64,000 nucleotides of DNA, from NCBI RefSeq assembly GCF_000716595.1, contig NZ_JNXC01000004.1, positions 1-64,000 on the forward strand, read 5' to 3'. Below are positions 27,157 through 36,700 of this stretch, piece after piece. The notes under the pieces were generated by a model. That model was not told where the DNA came from. It searched no databases and was given only the letters and a program-made list of their open reading frames with translations. The position numbers were made by a program, and so were the translations under genes. Each line of letters starts with the position of its first letter. Position 1 is the stretch's first letter. Source of the DNA: Saccharothrix sp. NRRL B-16314. GTDB lineage: Bacteria > Actinomycetota > Actinomycetes > Mycobacteriales > Pseudonocardiaceae.

Positions 27157-28692
27157 GTGACCGAGCCGGTCGTCGACATGCGGGGCATCTCGGTGGAGTT
27201 CCCCGGAGTGAAAGCCCTGCAAGAGGTGGATTTCCGGCTGTTCCCCGGTGAGGTCCACGCGTTGATGGGCGAGAACGGGGCTGGGAAGTCCACGCTCATC
27301 AAGGCGCTGACGGGGGTGCACCCGCTGGCGGCGGGCGGCATCCACTACGCGGGCGGGTCCGTGTCGTTCGGTGGGCCGGCGCAGGCGCAGGCCGCCGGGA
27401 TCAGCACGGTGTACCAAGAGGTCAACCTGTGCGTGAACCTGACCGTGGCGGAGAACATCCTGCTCGGGCGCGAGCCGCGCAAGTTCGGCCGCATCGACGG
27501 CAAGGCGATGCGCGCGCGTGCCGCCGAGCTGCTGGAGCGCATCGGGCTGCACATCGATCCGGGTTCGGTCCTGGAGAGCCACCCGATCGCCGTGCAGCAG
27601 CTCGTCGCCATCGCGCGCGCGGTCGCGGTGGACGCTCGGGTGCTGGTCCTGGACGAGCCGACGTCGAGCCTGGACGCGGACGAGGTCGCGGAGCTGTTCC
27701 GGATCATCCGGGTGCTGCGCGACGAGGGCGTCGCGGTGCTGTTCGTCTCGCACTTCCTGGAGCAGGTGTACGAGATCTCCGACCGGATGACGGTGCTGCG
27801 CAACGGCCGGCTGGTCGGCGAGTACACCACCTCGGAGTTCAGCCGGATCGAGCTCGTGTCCGCGATGCTGGGCCGTGAGATGGGCGTGCTGGAGGAGATC
27901 GAGCGCCGTTCGGGCACGCCGGGCGAGCCGTGGCTGAAGGCCGAGGGGCTCGGCCGCAAGGGCTCGGTGGCCCCGTTCGACCTGGAGATCCGGGCGGGCG
28001 AGGTGGTCGGGCTGGCCGGGCTGCTGGGTTCCGGCCGCACCGAGGTGGCGCGGCTGCTGTTCGGCGCGGACAAGGCCGATTCGGGCCGGGTGCTGGTCGG
28101 CGGCAAGGTCGTGCACCTGCGCGGGCCGCGTTCGGCGATCGAGGCGGGCATCGCGTTCTCCTCGGAGGACCGCAAGGCCGAGGGCGTGGTCGCGGACCTG
28201 AGCGTGCGGGACAACCTGATCCTGGCGTTGCAGGCGGCGCGCGGCTGGATGCGGCCGGTGCCGCGCAAGCTCGCCGACGAGCTGGTCGCGAAGTACATGG
28301 AGATGCTGGACATCCGTCCCGCGAACCCCGAAGCGGTCGTGGGCACGCTGTCCGGCGGCAACCAGCAGAAGGTGCTGTTGGCGCGGTGGCTGGTCACCGA
28401 GCCGAAGCTGTTGATCCTGGACGAGCCGACGCGCGGTATCGACGTCGGCGCGAAGGCGCAGATCCAGAAACTGGTGGCGGACTTGGCCGCGGAGGGCATG
28501 GCGGTGTTGTTCATCTCCGCCGAACTGGAGGAGGTCGTGCGGATCGCCGACCGGGTCGTGGTGATGCGCGACCGGCAGAAGGTCGCGGAGTTGGACGGCG
28601 GCGCGGTGGGCGTGGACGACGTGATGGCCCTCATCGCGGGTGGCGGCGACCACGGCCTGGACAAGGGTGCGCAGAAGGCGGTGGTGTCGTGA
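27157..28692 (+). CDS. ytfR: sugar ABC transporter ATPase, YtfR-like
   Basis: A 511-residue double-cassette ATPase. The first half has Walker [15 protein letters not shown] and Walker B RVLVLDEPTSSL. The second has the altered Walker A GLLGSGRTEVARLL, the signature [15 protein letters not shown] and Walker [14 protein letters not shown]. This asymmetry is usual in CUT2 importers. It starts GTG at 27157 and overlaps the first permease. It powers uptake of the sugar bound by the upstream lipoprotein. Confidence 0.93.
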   Translation: MTEPVVDMRGISVEFPGVKALQEVDFRLFPGEVHALMGENGAGKSTLIKALTGVHPLAAGGIHYAGGSVSFGGPAQAQAAGISTVYQEVNLCVNLTVAENILLGREPRKFGRIDGKAMRARAAELLERIGLHIDPGSVLESHPIAVQQLVAIARAVAVDARVLVLDEPTSSLDADEVAELFRIIRVLRDEGVAVLFVSHFLEQVYEISDRMTVLRNGRLVGEYTTSEFSRIELVSAMLGREMGVLEEIERRSGTPGEPWLKAEGLGRKGSVAPFDLEIRAGEVVGLAGLLGSGRTEVARLLFGADKADSGRVLVGGKVVHLRGPRSAIEAGIAFSSEDRKAEGVVADLSVRDNLILALQAARGWMRPVPRKLADELVAKYMEMLDIRPANPEAVVGTLSGGNQQKVLLARWLVTEPKLLILDEPTRGIDVGAKAQIQKLVADLAAEGMAVLFISAELEEVVRIADRVVVMRDRQKVAELDGGAVGVDDVMALIAGGGDHGLDKGAQKAVVS

Positions 28693-29669
28693 GCAGCCCT
28701 GCTGTGTTGAGGAACCGGTTGCTGTGGCCGGTGTTGGCGCTGGTCGCGCTGCTCGTGCTGAACGTGGTGGTCACGCCGTCGTTCTTCTCGTTGCGGTTGC
28801 AGGACGGCCACCTGTTCGGCAGTTTGATCGACATCCTGCGCAACGGCGCTCCCACGCTGTTGATCGCGCTGGGCATGACGTTGGTGATCGCCACCCGCGG
28901 GATCGACCTGTCGGTGGGCGCGGTGGCGGCCATCGCGGGCGCCGTGACGTGCACGTACATCGCTTCCGGCGGTGACGCGTGGGTCGGCATGGGTCTGGCG
29001 CTGGCGCTGTGCGCGGTGCTGGGGCTGTGGAACGGGTTCCTGGTGTCGGTGCTGGGCATCCAGCCCATCATCGCGACGCTGGTGCTGATGACGGCCGGTC
29101 GCGGCATCGCGATGCTGATCACCGAGGGGCAGATCGTCACCGTCGACTCGCCGACCTACCGCGAGGTGGGTGCGGGGTTCCTGGTGCTGCCCATCGCGAT
29201 CCTGATCAGCCTGGCGGTGCTGGGGCTGGTGGCGCTGGTGACGCGGAAGACGGCGCTGGGGATGCTGATCGAGTCGGTCGGGGTGAACCCGTCGGCGTCG
29301 CGGCTGGCCGGCGTCAAGGCGCGCACGATCATCTGGACGGTGTACGTGTTCGCGGCGCTGTGCGCGGCGGTCGCCGGGTTGATGATCAGTTCCAACGTGA
29401 GCGCGGCGGACGCCAACAACGCCGGTCTGTGGATCGAGATGGACGCGATCCTGGCCGTCGTCATCGGTGGCACGTCGTTGGCCGGCGGCCGGTACTCGCT
29501 GACCGGCACGCTGCTCGGTGCGCTGATCATCCAGACGTTGACCACGACGGTGTACACGATCGGCATCGCGCCCGAGATCACGCTGGTGTTCAAGGCGGTC
29601 GTGGTGATCGCGGTGTGCCTGATGCAGGCGCCGATTCGGATTCGGGTGAGGCAAGGGGTGCCCGCGTGA
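28689..29669 (+). CDS. ytfT: sugar ABC transporter permease, YtfT-like
   Basis: A 326-residue CUT2 permease with the signature ATRGIDLSVGAVAAIAGAV and about nine membrane helices. GTG at 28689 overlaps the ATPase stop. Two different permeases follow one ATPase, as in YtfT/YjfF, so the channel is probably a heterodimer. Confidence 0.9.
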   Translation: MSSPAVLRNRLLWPVLALVALLVLNVVVTPSFFSLRLQDGHLFGSLIDILRNGAPTLLIALGMTLVIATRGIDLSVGAVAAIAGAVTCTYIASGGDAWVGMGLALALCAVLGLWNGFLVSVLGIQPIIATLVLMTAGRGIAMLITEGQIVTVDSPTYREVGAGFLVLPIAILISLAVLGLVALVTRKTALGMLIESVGVNPSASRLAGVKARTIIWTVYVFAALCAAVAGLMISSNVSAADANNAGLWIEMDAILAVVIGGTSLAGGRYSLTGTLLGALIIQTLTTTVYTIGIAPEITLVFKAVVVIAVCLMQAPIRIRVRQGVPA

Positions 29670-30676
29670 AGACTGTGACTGTTGCGCCCGAGGCGCCGTC
29701 GTCCCGGAAGTCGTCCGGGGCGAGGATGAAGGTGCCCACGCGGTTCCTGCCGGTGATCGCGACCTTCGTGGTGTTCGTGGCGACGTTCGGCGTCGGCTCG
29801 GTGCGGTACGAGGGGTTCGCGTCCGGGCAGGTGATGGCGAACCTGTTCATCGACAACGCGTTCCTGATCGTGCTCGCGGTCGGGATGACGTTCGTGATCC
29901 TGACCGGCGGCATCGACCTGTCGGTCGGGTCGGTGGTGGCGCTGTCCACCATGATCGCGGCGGCGATGCTGCGGGCCGGGTGGCCCGCCTGGCTGACGGT
30001 GGTCGTGGTGCTCGCGGTCGGGTCCGGGCTCGGGCTGGCGATGGGGTGGATCATCCACCGGTTCGGCGTGCAGCCGTTCATCGTGACGCTGGCGGGCATG
30101 TTCCTGGCCCGCGGGCTGTGCTTCGTGATCAGCGTGGAATCGGTGTCCATCAAGGACCCGACGTTCCGCGACCTGGCCACGGGGTCGATCGAGCTGCCCG
30201 GTGGCGTCACCATCACGTACGGCGTGGTGATCGCGCTGCTGGCGGTGGTCGCGGCGGTCTACGTGCTGCACCTGACCCGGTTCGGGCGCACGGTGTACGC
30301 CGTGGGCGGCAGCGAGTCGTCGGCCCGGCTGATGGGCCTGTCGACCACCCGGGTGAAGATCGGCGTGTACGTGATCAGCGGGTTCTGCTCGGCGTTGGGC
30401 GGGCTGCTGTTCAGCCTGTACATGCTGTCCGGGTACAGCCTGCACGCGGTGGGCATGGAGCTGGACGCGATCGCCGCCGTGGTGGTGGGCGGGAGCCTGC
30501 TGTCCGGTGGGGTCGGGTTCGTGATCGGGTCCGTGGTGGGCGTGCTGGTGCTCGGCACCATCCAGACGCTGATCTCGTTCGAGGGCACGTTGTCGTCCTG
30601 GTGGACGAAGATCGTGATCGGCGGGTTGTTGTTGGCGTTCATCGCGTTGCAGCGGGTGATCGTGCGGCGGAGCTAG
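29666..30676 (+). CDS. yjfF: sugar ABC transporter permease, YjfF-like
   Basis: A 336-residue CUT2 permease, the partner of the preceding one, with the signature [19 protein letters not shown] and a C-terminal GMELDAIAAVVVGGSLLSGG. An N-terminal cytoplasmic stretch of about 28 residues precedes the first helix. GTG at 29666 overlaps the stop of the YtfT-like gene by four bases. It ends the importer operon and is convergent with the NB-ARC gene. Confidence 0.9.
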   Translation: MKTVTVAPEAPSSRKSSGARMKVPTRFLPVIATFVVFVATFGVGSVRYEGFASGQVMANLFIDNAFLIVLAVGMTFVILTGGIDLSVGSVVALSTMIAAAMLRAGWPAWLTVVVVLAVGSGLGLAMGWIIHRFGVQPFIVTLAGMFLARGLCFVISVESVSIKDPTFRDLATGSIELPGGVTITYGVVIALLAVVAAVYVLHLTRFGRTVYAVGGSESSARLMGLSTTRVKIGVYVISGFCSALGGLLFSLYMLSGYSLHAVGMELDAIAAVVVGGSLLSGGVGFVIGSVVGVLVLGTIQTLISFEGTLSSWWTKIVIGGLLLAFIALQRVIVRRS

Positions 30677-30769
30677 GCGCCGCCGGGTTCGTCCGGTCCG
30701 GCCCGGTTCGGTTCGACGCGGGGGAACCCCGTCGGATCGGGCCGGGCCGGTCGCGTGTGGTGGGGGCGG

Positions 30770-33193
30770 TCAGGAGGCTTGCCAGCCGGCCAGCAGTTCC
30801 GCGGCTTCCCTCGTGCGCGGGTGGTTCTCGCCCTGCACCCGGGACATCTCGGCCAGCACGACGCGCAGCTCTTCGACCGCTTCGGCGCCCTGGCCCGCCC
30901 GGTGCAGCAGTTCGGCGCGTTGCTGCCTGATCCGCAGCACGCGCGGGTGGTCGTCGCCGAACACCTCCTGCACCGCGTGGCGCAGGGCGGCCAGGCGGTC
31001 CACCGCACCGCGGTCCCCTGCCACGCCTTGCCAGAACGCCAGGTTCGACCGGTAGGTCAGGGTGGTCGGGTGGTCGTCGCCCAACGTCCGCTGCGCGTCC
31101 GCCGCGGCGGTGTCGAACTCGGCGATCGCCTCGGTCAGGTCGCCCGCCACGGCACGCCAGTACGCCAGGTTGTGCCGGGCGATCAACGTGTCGTGGTGCC
31201 CGTTCGCCACTTCCTCCAGGCCGGCCACCGCCTCCTGGAAGGTGGCCACCGCGGACCGCGCGTCACCGGTCTCGCCGGTCCAGCGGCCGAGGCCCAGCAT
31301 CGCGCGCAACGTCTGGTGGTGCTTCGGGCCCAGTTCCCGGCGCAGGACGGTGAACTGGGCCGATGCCGCGTCACGTGCGCCGGTGAAGTCGCCGGACAGG
31401 CCCATGCACAGCACGCGGTCGTCCTCGGCCGCGACCAGCAGCGGGTGGGCGGCCGGCAGGTCGCAGTCGGCGACCAGGGACGTCAGCTCGCCGAGCGCGG
31501 TCTCGATGAGGCCGGTCTCCAGGCGGTACGACGCCTGGTAGAGGCGGACCCACAGGGTGTCCGGGTCGGTGGGGCCGAGGGTCTGCTCGGCGGCGGCGCG
31601 GATCTCGCCGAAGTGGGCCAGCGCGGTCGCCGCGTCGCCCAGGTCGCCGATCGCCCTGGCGACCTGGGTGCGCAGGGCGACCACGTCACGGGGGTCGGTG
31701 GCGAGGGCCAGGAGTTCCGACGCCACGTCCCGGGCCGCGGCGAGTCGGCCGATGTCCGCGAGGTGCTGCCCCAGGCGGCGCAGGACGGGGTGCATCCCGT
31801 CCTGCCACAGGTGCTCGCCCGCGACCGACCTCAGCACCTCGGCGTTGCGGTGGAGCGCCGCCGCCGTGTCGCGATCGGCCGAGGACCACTCGCGCTCGAT
31901 CGCGTCGGCTGCGGCCACGGCGTACGGGGCCAGGTCGGGCAGCAGGTCGCGGGCGGCGCGCTGGACCAGTGCGTGCGCCTCGACCCGGCGGTGGTGGGTG
32001 ACCAGGTTGAGCCGGTGCAACGCGCGCAGCGCCAGCAGGTTGCGCCCGCCGGCGAGCAGCACGGCTTCCGGGATGCCGTCCGGTGCGAGCACGGAGACCA
32101 GGCCGAGCACGTCCAGCGCGTTGGGCGCCAACGTCCGCGCGCGTTCGACCGAGAGCCGCACCGCGCCCGCGACCGTGTCGCGGTGCTCGTCGGCCGGCGA
32201 CGTCGGCGGGAACAGGTCGGCCACGCGTTGCCGCCGGTCGGCGAGCAGTCCCAGGTAGGCCGGCACGTCGGTGCCGGTGTCGATGAGGAACGCGGCGGCC
32301 TGCGACAGCGCCAGCGGGAAGCAGCCGAGCGCGTCGGCCAGTGCCGCCAGCCGGTCCGGGTCGTGCCGGGGGTCCACGGCCAGCCGGGCGGACAGGTAGG
32401 CGGTCGCCTCGTCCGGGGCGAACATGCCGACACCGATCACCCGTGCGTCCGGGCGGAGCAGCGACGCGTCGCGCCGCCGGGTGGTGACGAGGCTGCGGCC
32501 CGCGTCGCCGGCGGGCCAGAGACCGGCCAGTTCCGCCGGGTCGTCCACGTCGTCCAGCACGACCAGCCACGACGTGGCGGTGGACCGGAGCCAGGCGAGG
32601 AACAGGTCCGCCTGCGCCTCGTCGTCGGCGACCGCGGCGGATTTCAGCACCCGCCACGCGCGGGCGTAGCCGGCCAGCACCGACTGCCTGGTCCGCGCGG
32701 ACACCCAGACCAGCACACCCGCGTTCGCCCGGTGGAACGCGGCGGTCGCCGCCTGCGACTTGCCCACCCCGCCGGGGCCGGTGAGCACGACTTGGCGGAC
32801 CTCGTCGGCCCGCAGCGCGGCATCGACCGCGTCGGCCAGCTCGGCGCGCTCGCGCAGCGCGGCGGCGTCGCTGGGCGGCCGGCCGACGACCACGCGGCCG
32901 GGCTTCGGCGTGGCGCGGCGGTCCTGGTGCGCGGCACGCCACAGCTCGCGCAGCTCGGTCAACTTGGGTACGCCACCGGTCGCCAGCGAGACCGCCAGCA
33001 CCGCGTCGAAGTCGCGCGGGACGGAGTGGCCGGTCAGCCACTCCCCCAGCCGCCGCGCGTTCACCGCCACCCGGCGGCCGGACGGCAGGACGATCGCGCT
33101 CGCGCGTCGGGCCACCGCCTCGTCGGACGCGTCCGGCAGTCGTCCCCGTAATCGCGCCAGTGCCTGCGCGAACGCCGCTTTCGGGTCGCTCAC
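30770..33193 (-). CDS. HTH/NB-ARC/TPR STAND-type regulator
   Basis: An 807-residue protein. It has an N-terminal helix-turn-helix-like region (about 5-85; RRLGEWLTGHSVPRDFDAV), an NB-ARC NTPase with Walker A GPGGVGKS (139-146), Walker B SWLVVLDDVDD and the sensor SLVTTRRR, and about ten C-terminal tetratricopeptide repeats with the recurring pattern LGxxHxxTLxxRxxLxxW. Such STAND proteins switch on ligand binding and act in regulation or, in some lineages, phage defence. No effector domain or defence partner is visible. GTG at 33193 follows GGGGAGGTGG. It is isolated; only a small membrane-protein gene lies upstream, divergent. Confidence 0.85.
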   Translation of the reverse strand: MSDPKAAFAQALARLRGRLPDASDEAVARRASAIVLPSGRRVAVNARRLGEWLTGHSVPRDFDAVLAVSLATGGVPKLTELRELWRAAHQDRRATPKPGRVVVGRPPSDAAALRERAELADAVDAALRADEVRQVVLTGPGGVGKSQAATAAFHRANAGVLVWVSARTRQSVLAGYARAWRVLKSAAVADDEAQADLFLAWLRSTATSWLVVLDDVDDPAELAGLWPAGDAGRSLVTTRRRDASLLRPDARVIGVGMFAPDEATAYLSARLAVDPRHDPDRLAALADALGCFPLALSQAAAFLIDTGTDVPAYLGLLADRRQRVADLFPPTSPADEHRDTVAGAVRLSVERARTLAPNALDVLGLVSVLAPDGIPEAVLLAGGRNLLALRALHRLNLVTHHRRVEAHALVQRAARDLLPDLAPYAVAAADAIEREWSSADRDTAAALHRNAEVLRSVAGEHLWQDGMHPVLRRLGQHLADIGRLAAARDVASELLALATDPRDVVALRTQVARAIGDLGDAATALAHFGEIRAAAEQTLGPTDPDTLWVRLYQASYRLETGLIETALGELTSLVADCDLPAAHPLLVAAEDDRVLCMGLSGDFTGARDAASAQFTVLRRELGPKHHQTLRAMLGLGRWTGETGDARSAVATFQEAVAGLEEVANGHHDTLIARHNLAYWRAVAGDLTEAIAEFDTAAADAQRTLGDDHPTTLTYRSNLAFWQGVAGDRGAVDRLAALRHAVQEVFGDDHPRVLRIRQQRAELLHRAGQGAEAVEELRVVLAEMSRVQGENHPRTREAAELLAGWQAS

Positions 33194-33349
33194 CGCCACC
33201 TCCCCAGGATGATCACGAGTGTAGATCCCCGGAACGGGCCGGAGCGGGGGTTCCGCCACCACGGTTTCACCTGGTGAAACAGGGTCGGCCGGTACCGGGA
33301 GCCGGTGCGGCGGCGCTAACTTCGCGCCACACCGGCGGAAGGGGTCGAC

Positions 33350-33526
33350 GTGGCACGGCAGGGCGGGAACGACGCGATCGGGTGGAAGGTGCTGCTGCTC
33401 GTGGGGATGCTGCTGAACGGCGTCGGGCTCGTGGCCGGGATGCCGCTGCTCCCGCTGGTCGGCGTTCCCCTGGCGGTCGTGGGCCTGATCGGCCTGCAGG
33501 CCGCCAAGCGGAAGGCGTCGTCCTAG
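33350..33526 (+). CDS. 58-residue two-helix membrane protein
   Basis: A short gene with a good ribosome-binding site (GGAAGGGG), GTG start at 33350 and a TAG stop just before a strong terminator. The product has a short polar N-terminus, a first hydrophobic stretch (about 12-34, WKVLLLVGMLLNGVGLVAGM), a second (about 36-50) and a basic tail AAKRKASS. I do not recognise a family. It is divergent from the NB-ARC gene, about 155 bases apart, and may belong with it, though nothing proves this. Confidence 0.65.
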   Translation: MARQGGNDAIGWKVLLLVGMLLNGVGLVAGMPLLPLVGVPLAVVGLIGLQAAKRKASS

Positions 33527-33547
33527 ATCACCCAGGCGTCAAGTCTT

Positions 33548-33579
33548 CGAAGGCCGCCCCCGCGCCGGGGCGGCCTTCG
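33548..33579 (+). terminator. terminator after the small membrane-protein gene
   Basis: CGAAGGCCGCCCC (33548-33560) pairs perfectly with GGGGCGGCCTTCG (33567-33579) around a 6-nt loop, 21 bases after the stop codon. Confidence 0.8.
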
Positions 33580-33743
33580 TCGTGCGTTGGACCGGATGGC
33601 GCAAGGGCGTGGGTCGGGCGGTTCTGCCCGTTGACTTTCCGGATGGGGCTCTGCAACCCTTCGAACCGGTTACGCAAGAAATCGACAACTACGCGGAACT
33701 TCTTAACAAGAACCGGGAACGCCCTAACGAGAAGGGCCAGCCG

Positions 33744-36700
33744 ATGTCAACGACGACACGTGCTCGTTCACGCCTAGCCGCATCCCTGCTCGCGCTGTCA
33801 CTCACCGCGCAGGCCCTGGTCTCCCCTACCGCCCAGGGCGCGCCCTCACCCTCGACCGCCGGGCTCGACCTCGGCGCGCCGACCCGCATCGACCAGGTCC
33901 GCCTGTCGATGCCCGACGACCACGCCCGGCAGGAACGGACGTTCGCCGTCCAGACCAGCCTCGACGGCAAGGGGTTCGCCACCCTCGTGCCGTCGGCCGA
34001 GCGGACCTTCGACCCTGCCAGGGGCAACGAGCTGACGTTCGACTTCGACCCCGCGCTCGTGCGCTACCTGCGGGTCGAGGGCACGGAAGTCGCCGACATC
34101 GACGTCCGGGAGGCCGTGGGCGCCGCGGTCGCCGCCACCTACACCGCGAGCAGCCACAACGACGTCTACCAGGCTTCCAACGTCGGTGACGGCAACCAGG
34201 CCACGTACTGGGAGAGCTCGAACAACGCGTTCCCGCAGTGGCTGCGGGCGGACCTCGGCGCGTCCGTGAAGGCGGACCGGGTCGTGCTCAAGCTGCCGAC
34301 GGCCGGCTGGGGCGCGCGCACGCAGACGTTGGCGCTGCAGCACAGCACCGACGGCCAGAACTTCGCGGACCTCGTCCCGTCGACGCAGTACGCGTTCAAC
34401 CCGACGGCGAACAACACGGTGACGATCCAGTTCACCGCCACCACCACCCGGTACCTGAGGCTGCTGATCACCGGCAACTCCGGGTGGCCCGCGGGGCAGA
34501 TCTCGGAGTTCGAGGTGCACGGGCCGTCCGGCGGCGACACGCAGCCGCCCAGCGCGCCGGGCAACCTCGCCTACACCTCGCCGCAGTCGGGGCAGATCCG
34601 GCTCACCTGGTCGGCGTCCAGCGACAACACGGGTGTCGTCGGGTACGACGTCTACGCCAACGGCGTGCTGCGGACCAGCGTGACGGGGACGACGTACACC
34701 GACTCGCAGCCGGACGGGGTCGCGGTCACCTATTACGTGATCGCCAAGGACGCCGCGGGCAACCAGTCGCCTTCCAGCAACCCGGTCACGCGGGCCGGGT
34801 CTTCGGGCACGAACCTGGCCAAGGGACGGCCGATCACGTCCTCTTCGCACGCGTTCACGTTCGTCGCCGCCAACGCCAACGACGACGACGTGGCCACGTA
34901 CTGGGAGGGGGCCGGCTACCCGAACACGCTGACCACCCAGCTCGGCGCCAACGCGGACATCAGCTCGGTCGTGCTCAAGCTCAACCCGGCGTCGGCGTGG
35001 GGCACGCGCACGCAGAACGTCCAGGTGCTGGGCCGCGAGCAGGGCGCTTCGGGCTTCACGAACGTGGTGTCAGCCCGGGACTACGTGTTCAACCCGGCGT
35101 CCGGCAACACCGTGACCATCCCGCTTTCCGCCCGCGTGGCGGACATGCAGCTGCGGATCACGTCCAACACGGGTGCGCCCGGCGGGCAGGTCGCCGAGTT
35201 CCAGGTGTTCGGCGTGGCCGCGCCGAACCCGGACCTGACCGTCACCGCGACCTCGTTCACCCCGACCAACCCGGTGGAGACGAACCCGGTGACGCTGTCC
35301 GCGACCGTGCGGAACGCGGGCACGGCGGCGTCCGGCGCGACCGACGTGACGTTCTTCCTCGGTGACGACGCGGTCGGCACGGCGGCGGTCGGCGCGTTGG
35401 CGGCCGGTGCGTCGGCGACCGTCACGGCGAACGTGGGGCCGCGCGGGTCCGGGTCGTACCAGTACACGGCGAAGGTCGACGAGACGAAGAAGGTCGTCGA
35501 GCAGAACGAGGCCAACAACGCCCGCCTGCACCCGACCGCCCTGGTCGTCACGCCGGTGCCCAGCTCCGACCTGGTCGGCGGGCTGTCGTGGACGCCGAAC
35601 AACCCGGCCAACGGGCAGAACGCCACGTTCTCCGTCATCCTCCGCAACGAGGGTTCGATCGCGTCGGCCAGTGGTGCGCACGGCGTCACGTTGACGCTCG
35701 TCAACGCCACGACGGGTGCGACCACCCGGACGTTCAGCGGCAGCTACACCGGCGCCATCCAGCCCGGCCAGTCCGCGCCGCCGATCACGTTGGGCACGTG
35801 GCCCGCGGCCAACGGCAAGTACACGCTCAGGACCGAGGTCGCCGTCGACGCCAACGAGATCGCGGCACGGCAGGCGAACAACGTGACCACGCAGTCCCTG
35901 TTCGTCGGACGTGGCGCCAACGTGCCGTGGGAGCACATCGAGGCCGAGGACGCCGTGACCGCGGGCGGAGCGGTGAAGATCGGGCCCAACCGCACCATCG
36001 GCGACCTCGCCGGTGAGGCGTCCGGGCGGCGCGCGGTGACGTTGAACAGCACCGGCGCGTCGGTCGAGTTCACCACGAGCGGTCCGACCAACACGCTCGT
36101 CACCCGCTTCTCCATCCCCGACTCCGCGGGCGGCGGCGGGATCGGCTCGACGCTGAACGTCTACGTCAACGGGTCGTTCCACAAGGCGATCGACCTGAAC
36201 TCGCGGCACATCTGGCTCTACGGCAACGAGGCCAACCCGGGCAACTCGCCGAGCGCCGGCGGGCCGCGGCACATCTACGACGAGGCGAACGTGGTGCTCA
36301 ACGGCACGTTCCCGGCGGGCACGAAGATCAAGCTGCAGAAGGACTCGGCGAACACGACGACCTACGCCGTCGACTTCGTGAACTTCGAGAACGCCGTGGC
36401 CGCACCGAATCCCGACCCGGCCCGGTACATCACCCCGAGCGGGTTCGGCCACCAGGACGTGCAGAACGCGCTGGACCGGTTCCGCATGGACACCAGCGGC
36501 ACCCTGCTCGGCGTGTACCTGCCCGCGGGCACGTACACCACGGCGCAGAAGTTCCAGGTGTACGGCAAGCCGGTGCGGGTGATCGGCGCCGGTCCGTGGT
36601 TCACGAAGTTCGTCGTGCCCACCACGCAGGAGAACACCGACGCGGGCTTCCGGGCCGAGCAGTCGGTGAACGGGTCGACGTTCAGCGGGTTCGCGTTCTT

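Noticed and set aside
30755..33151. 798-codon open frame antisense to the NB-ARC gene
   Set aside because: It has the Arg/Val/Gly-rich composition of a mirror frame and no domain, while the minus strand has clear NB-ARC and TPR motifs.
33690..33743. TTCTTAACAAGAA and a CTAACGAGAA copy as an operator before the GH87 gene
   Set aside because: The similarity between the two is weak and they overlap the ribosome-binding region. I could not separate signal from chance.
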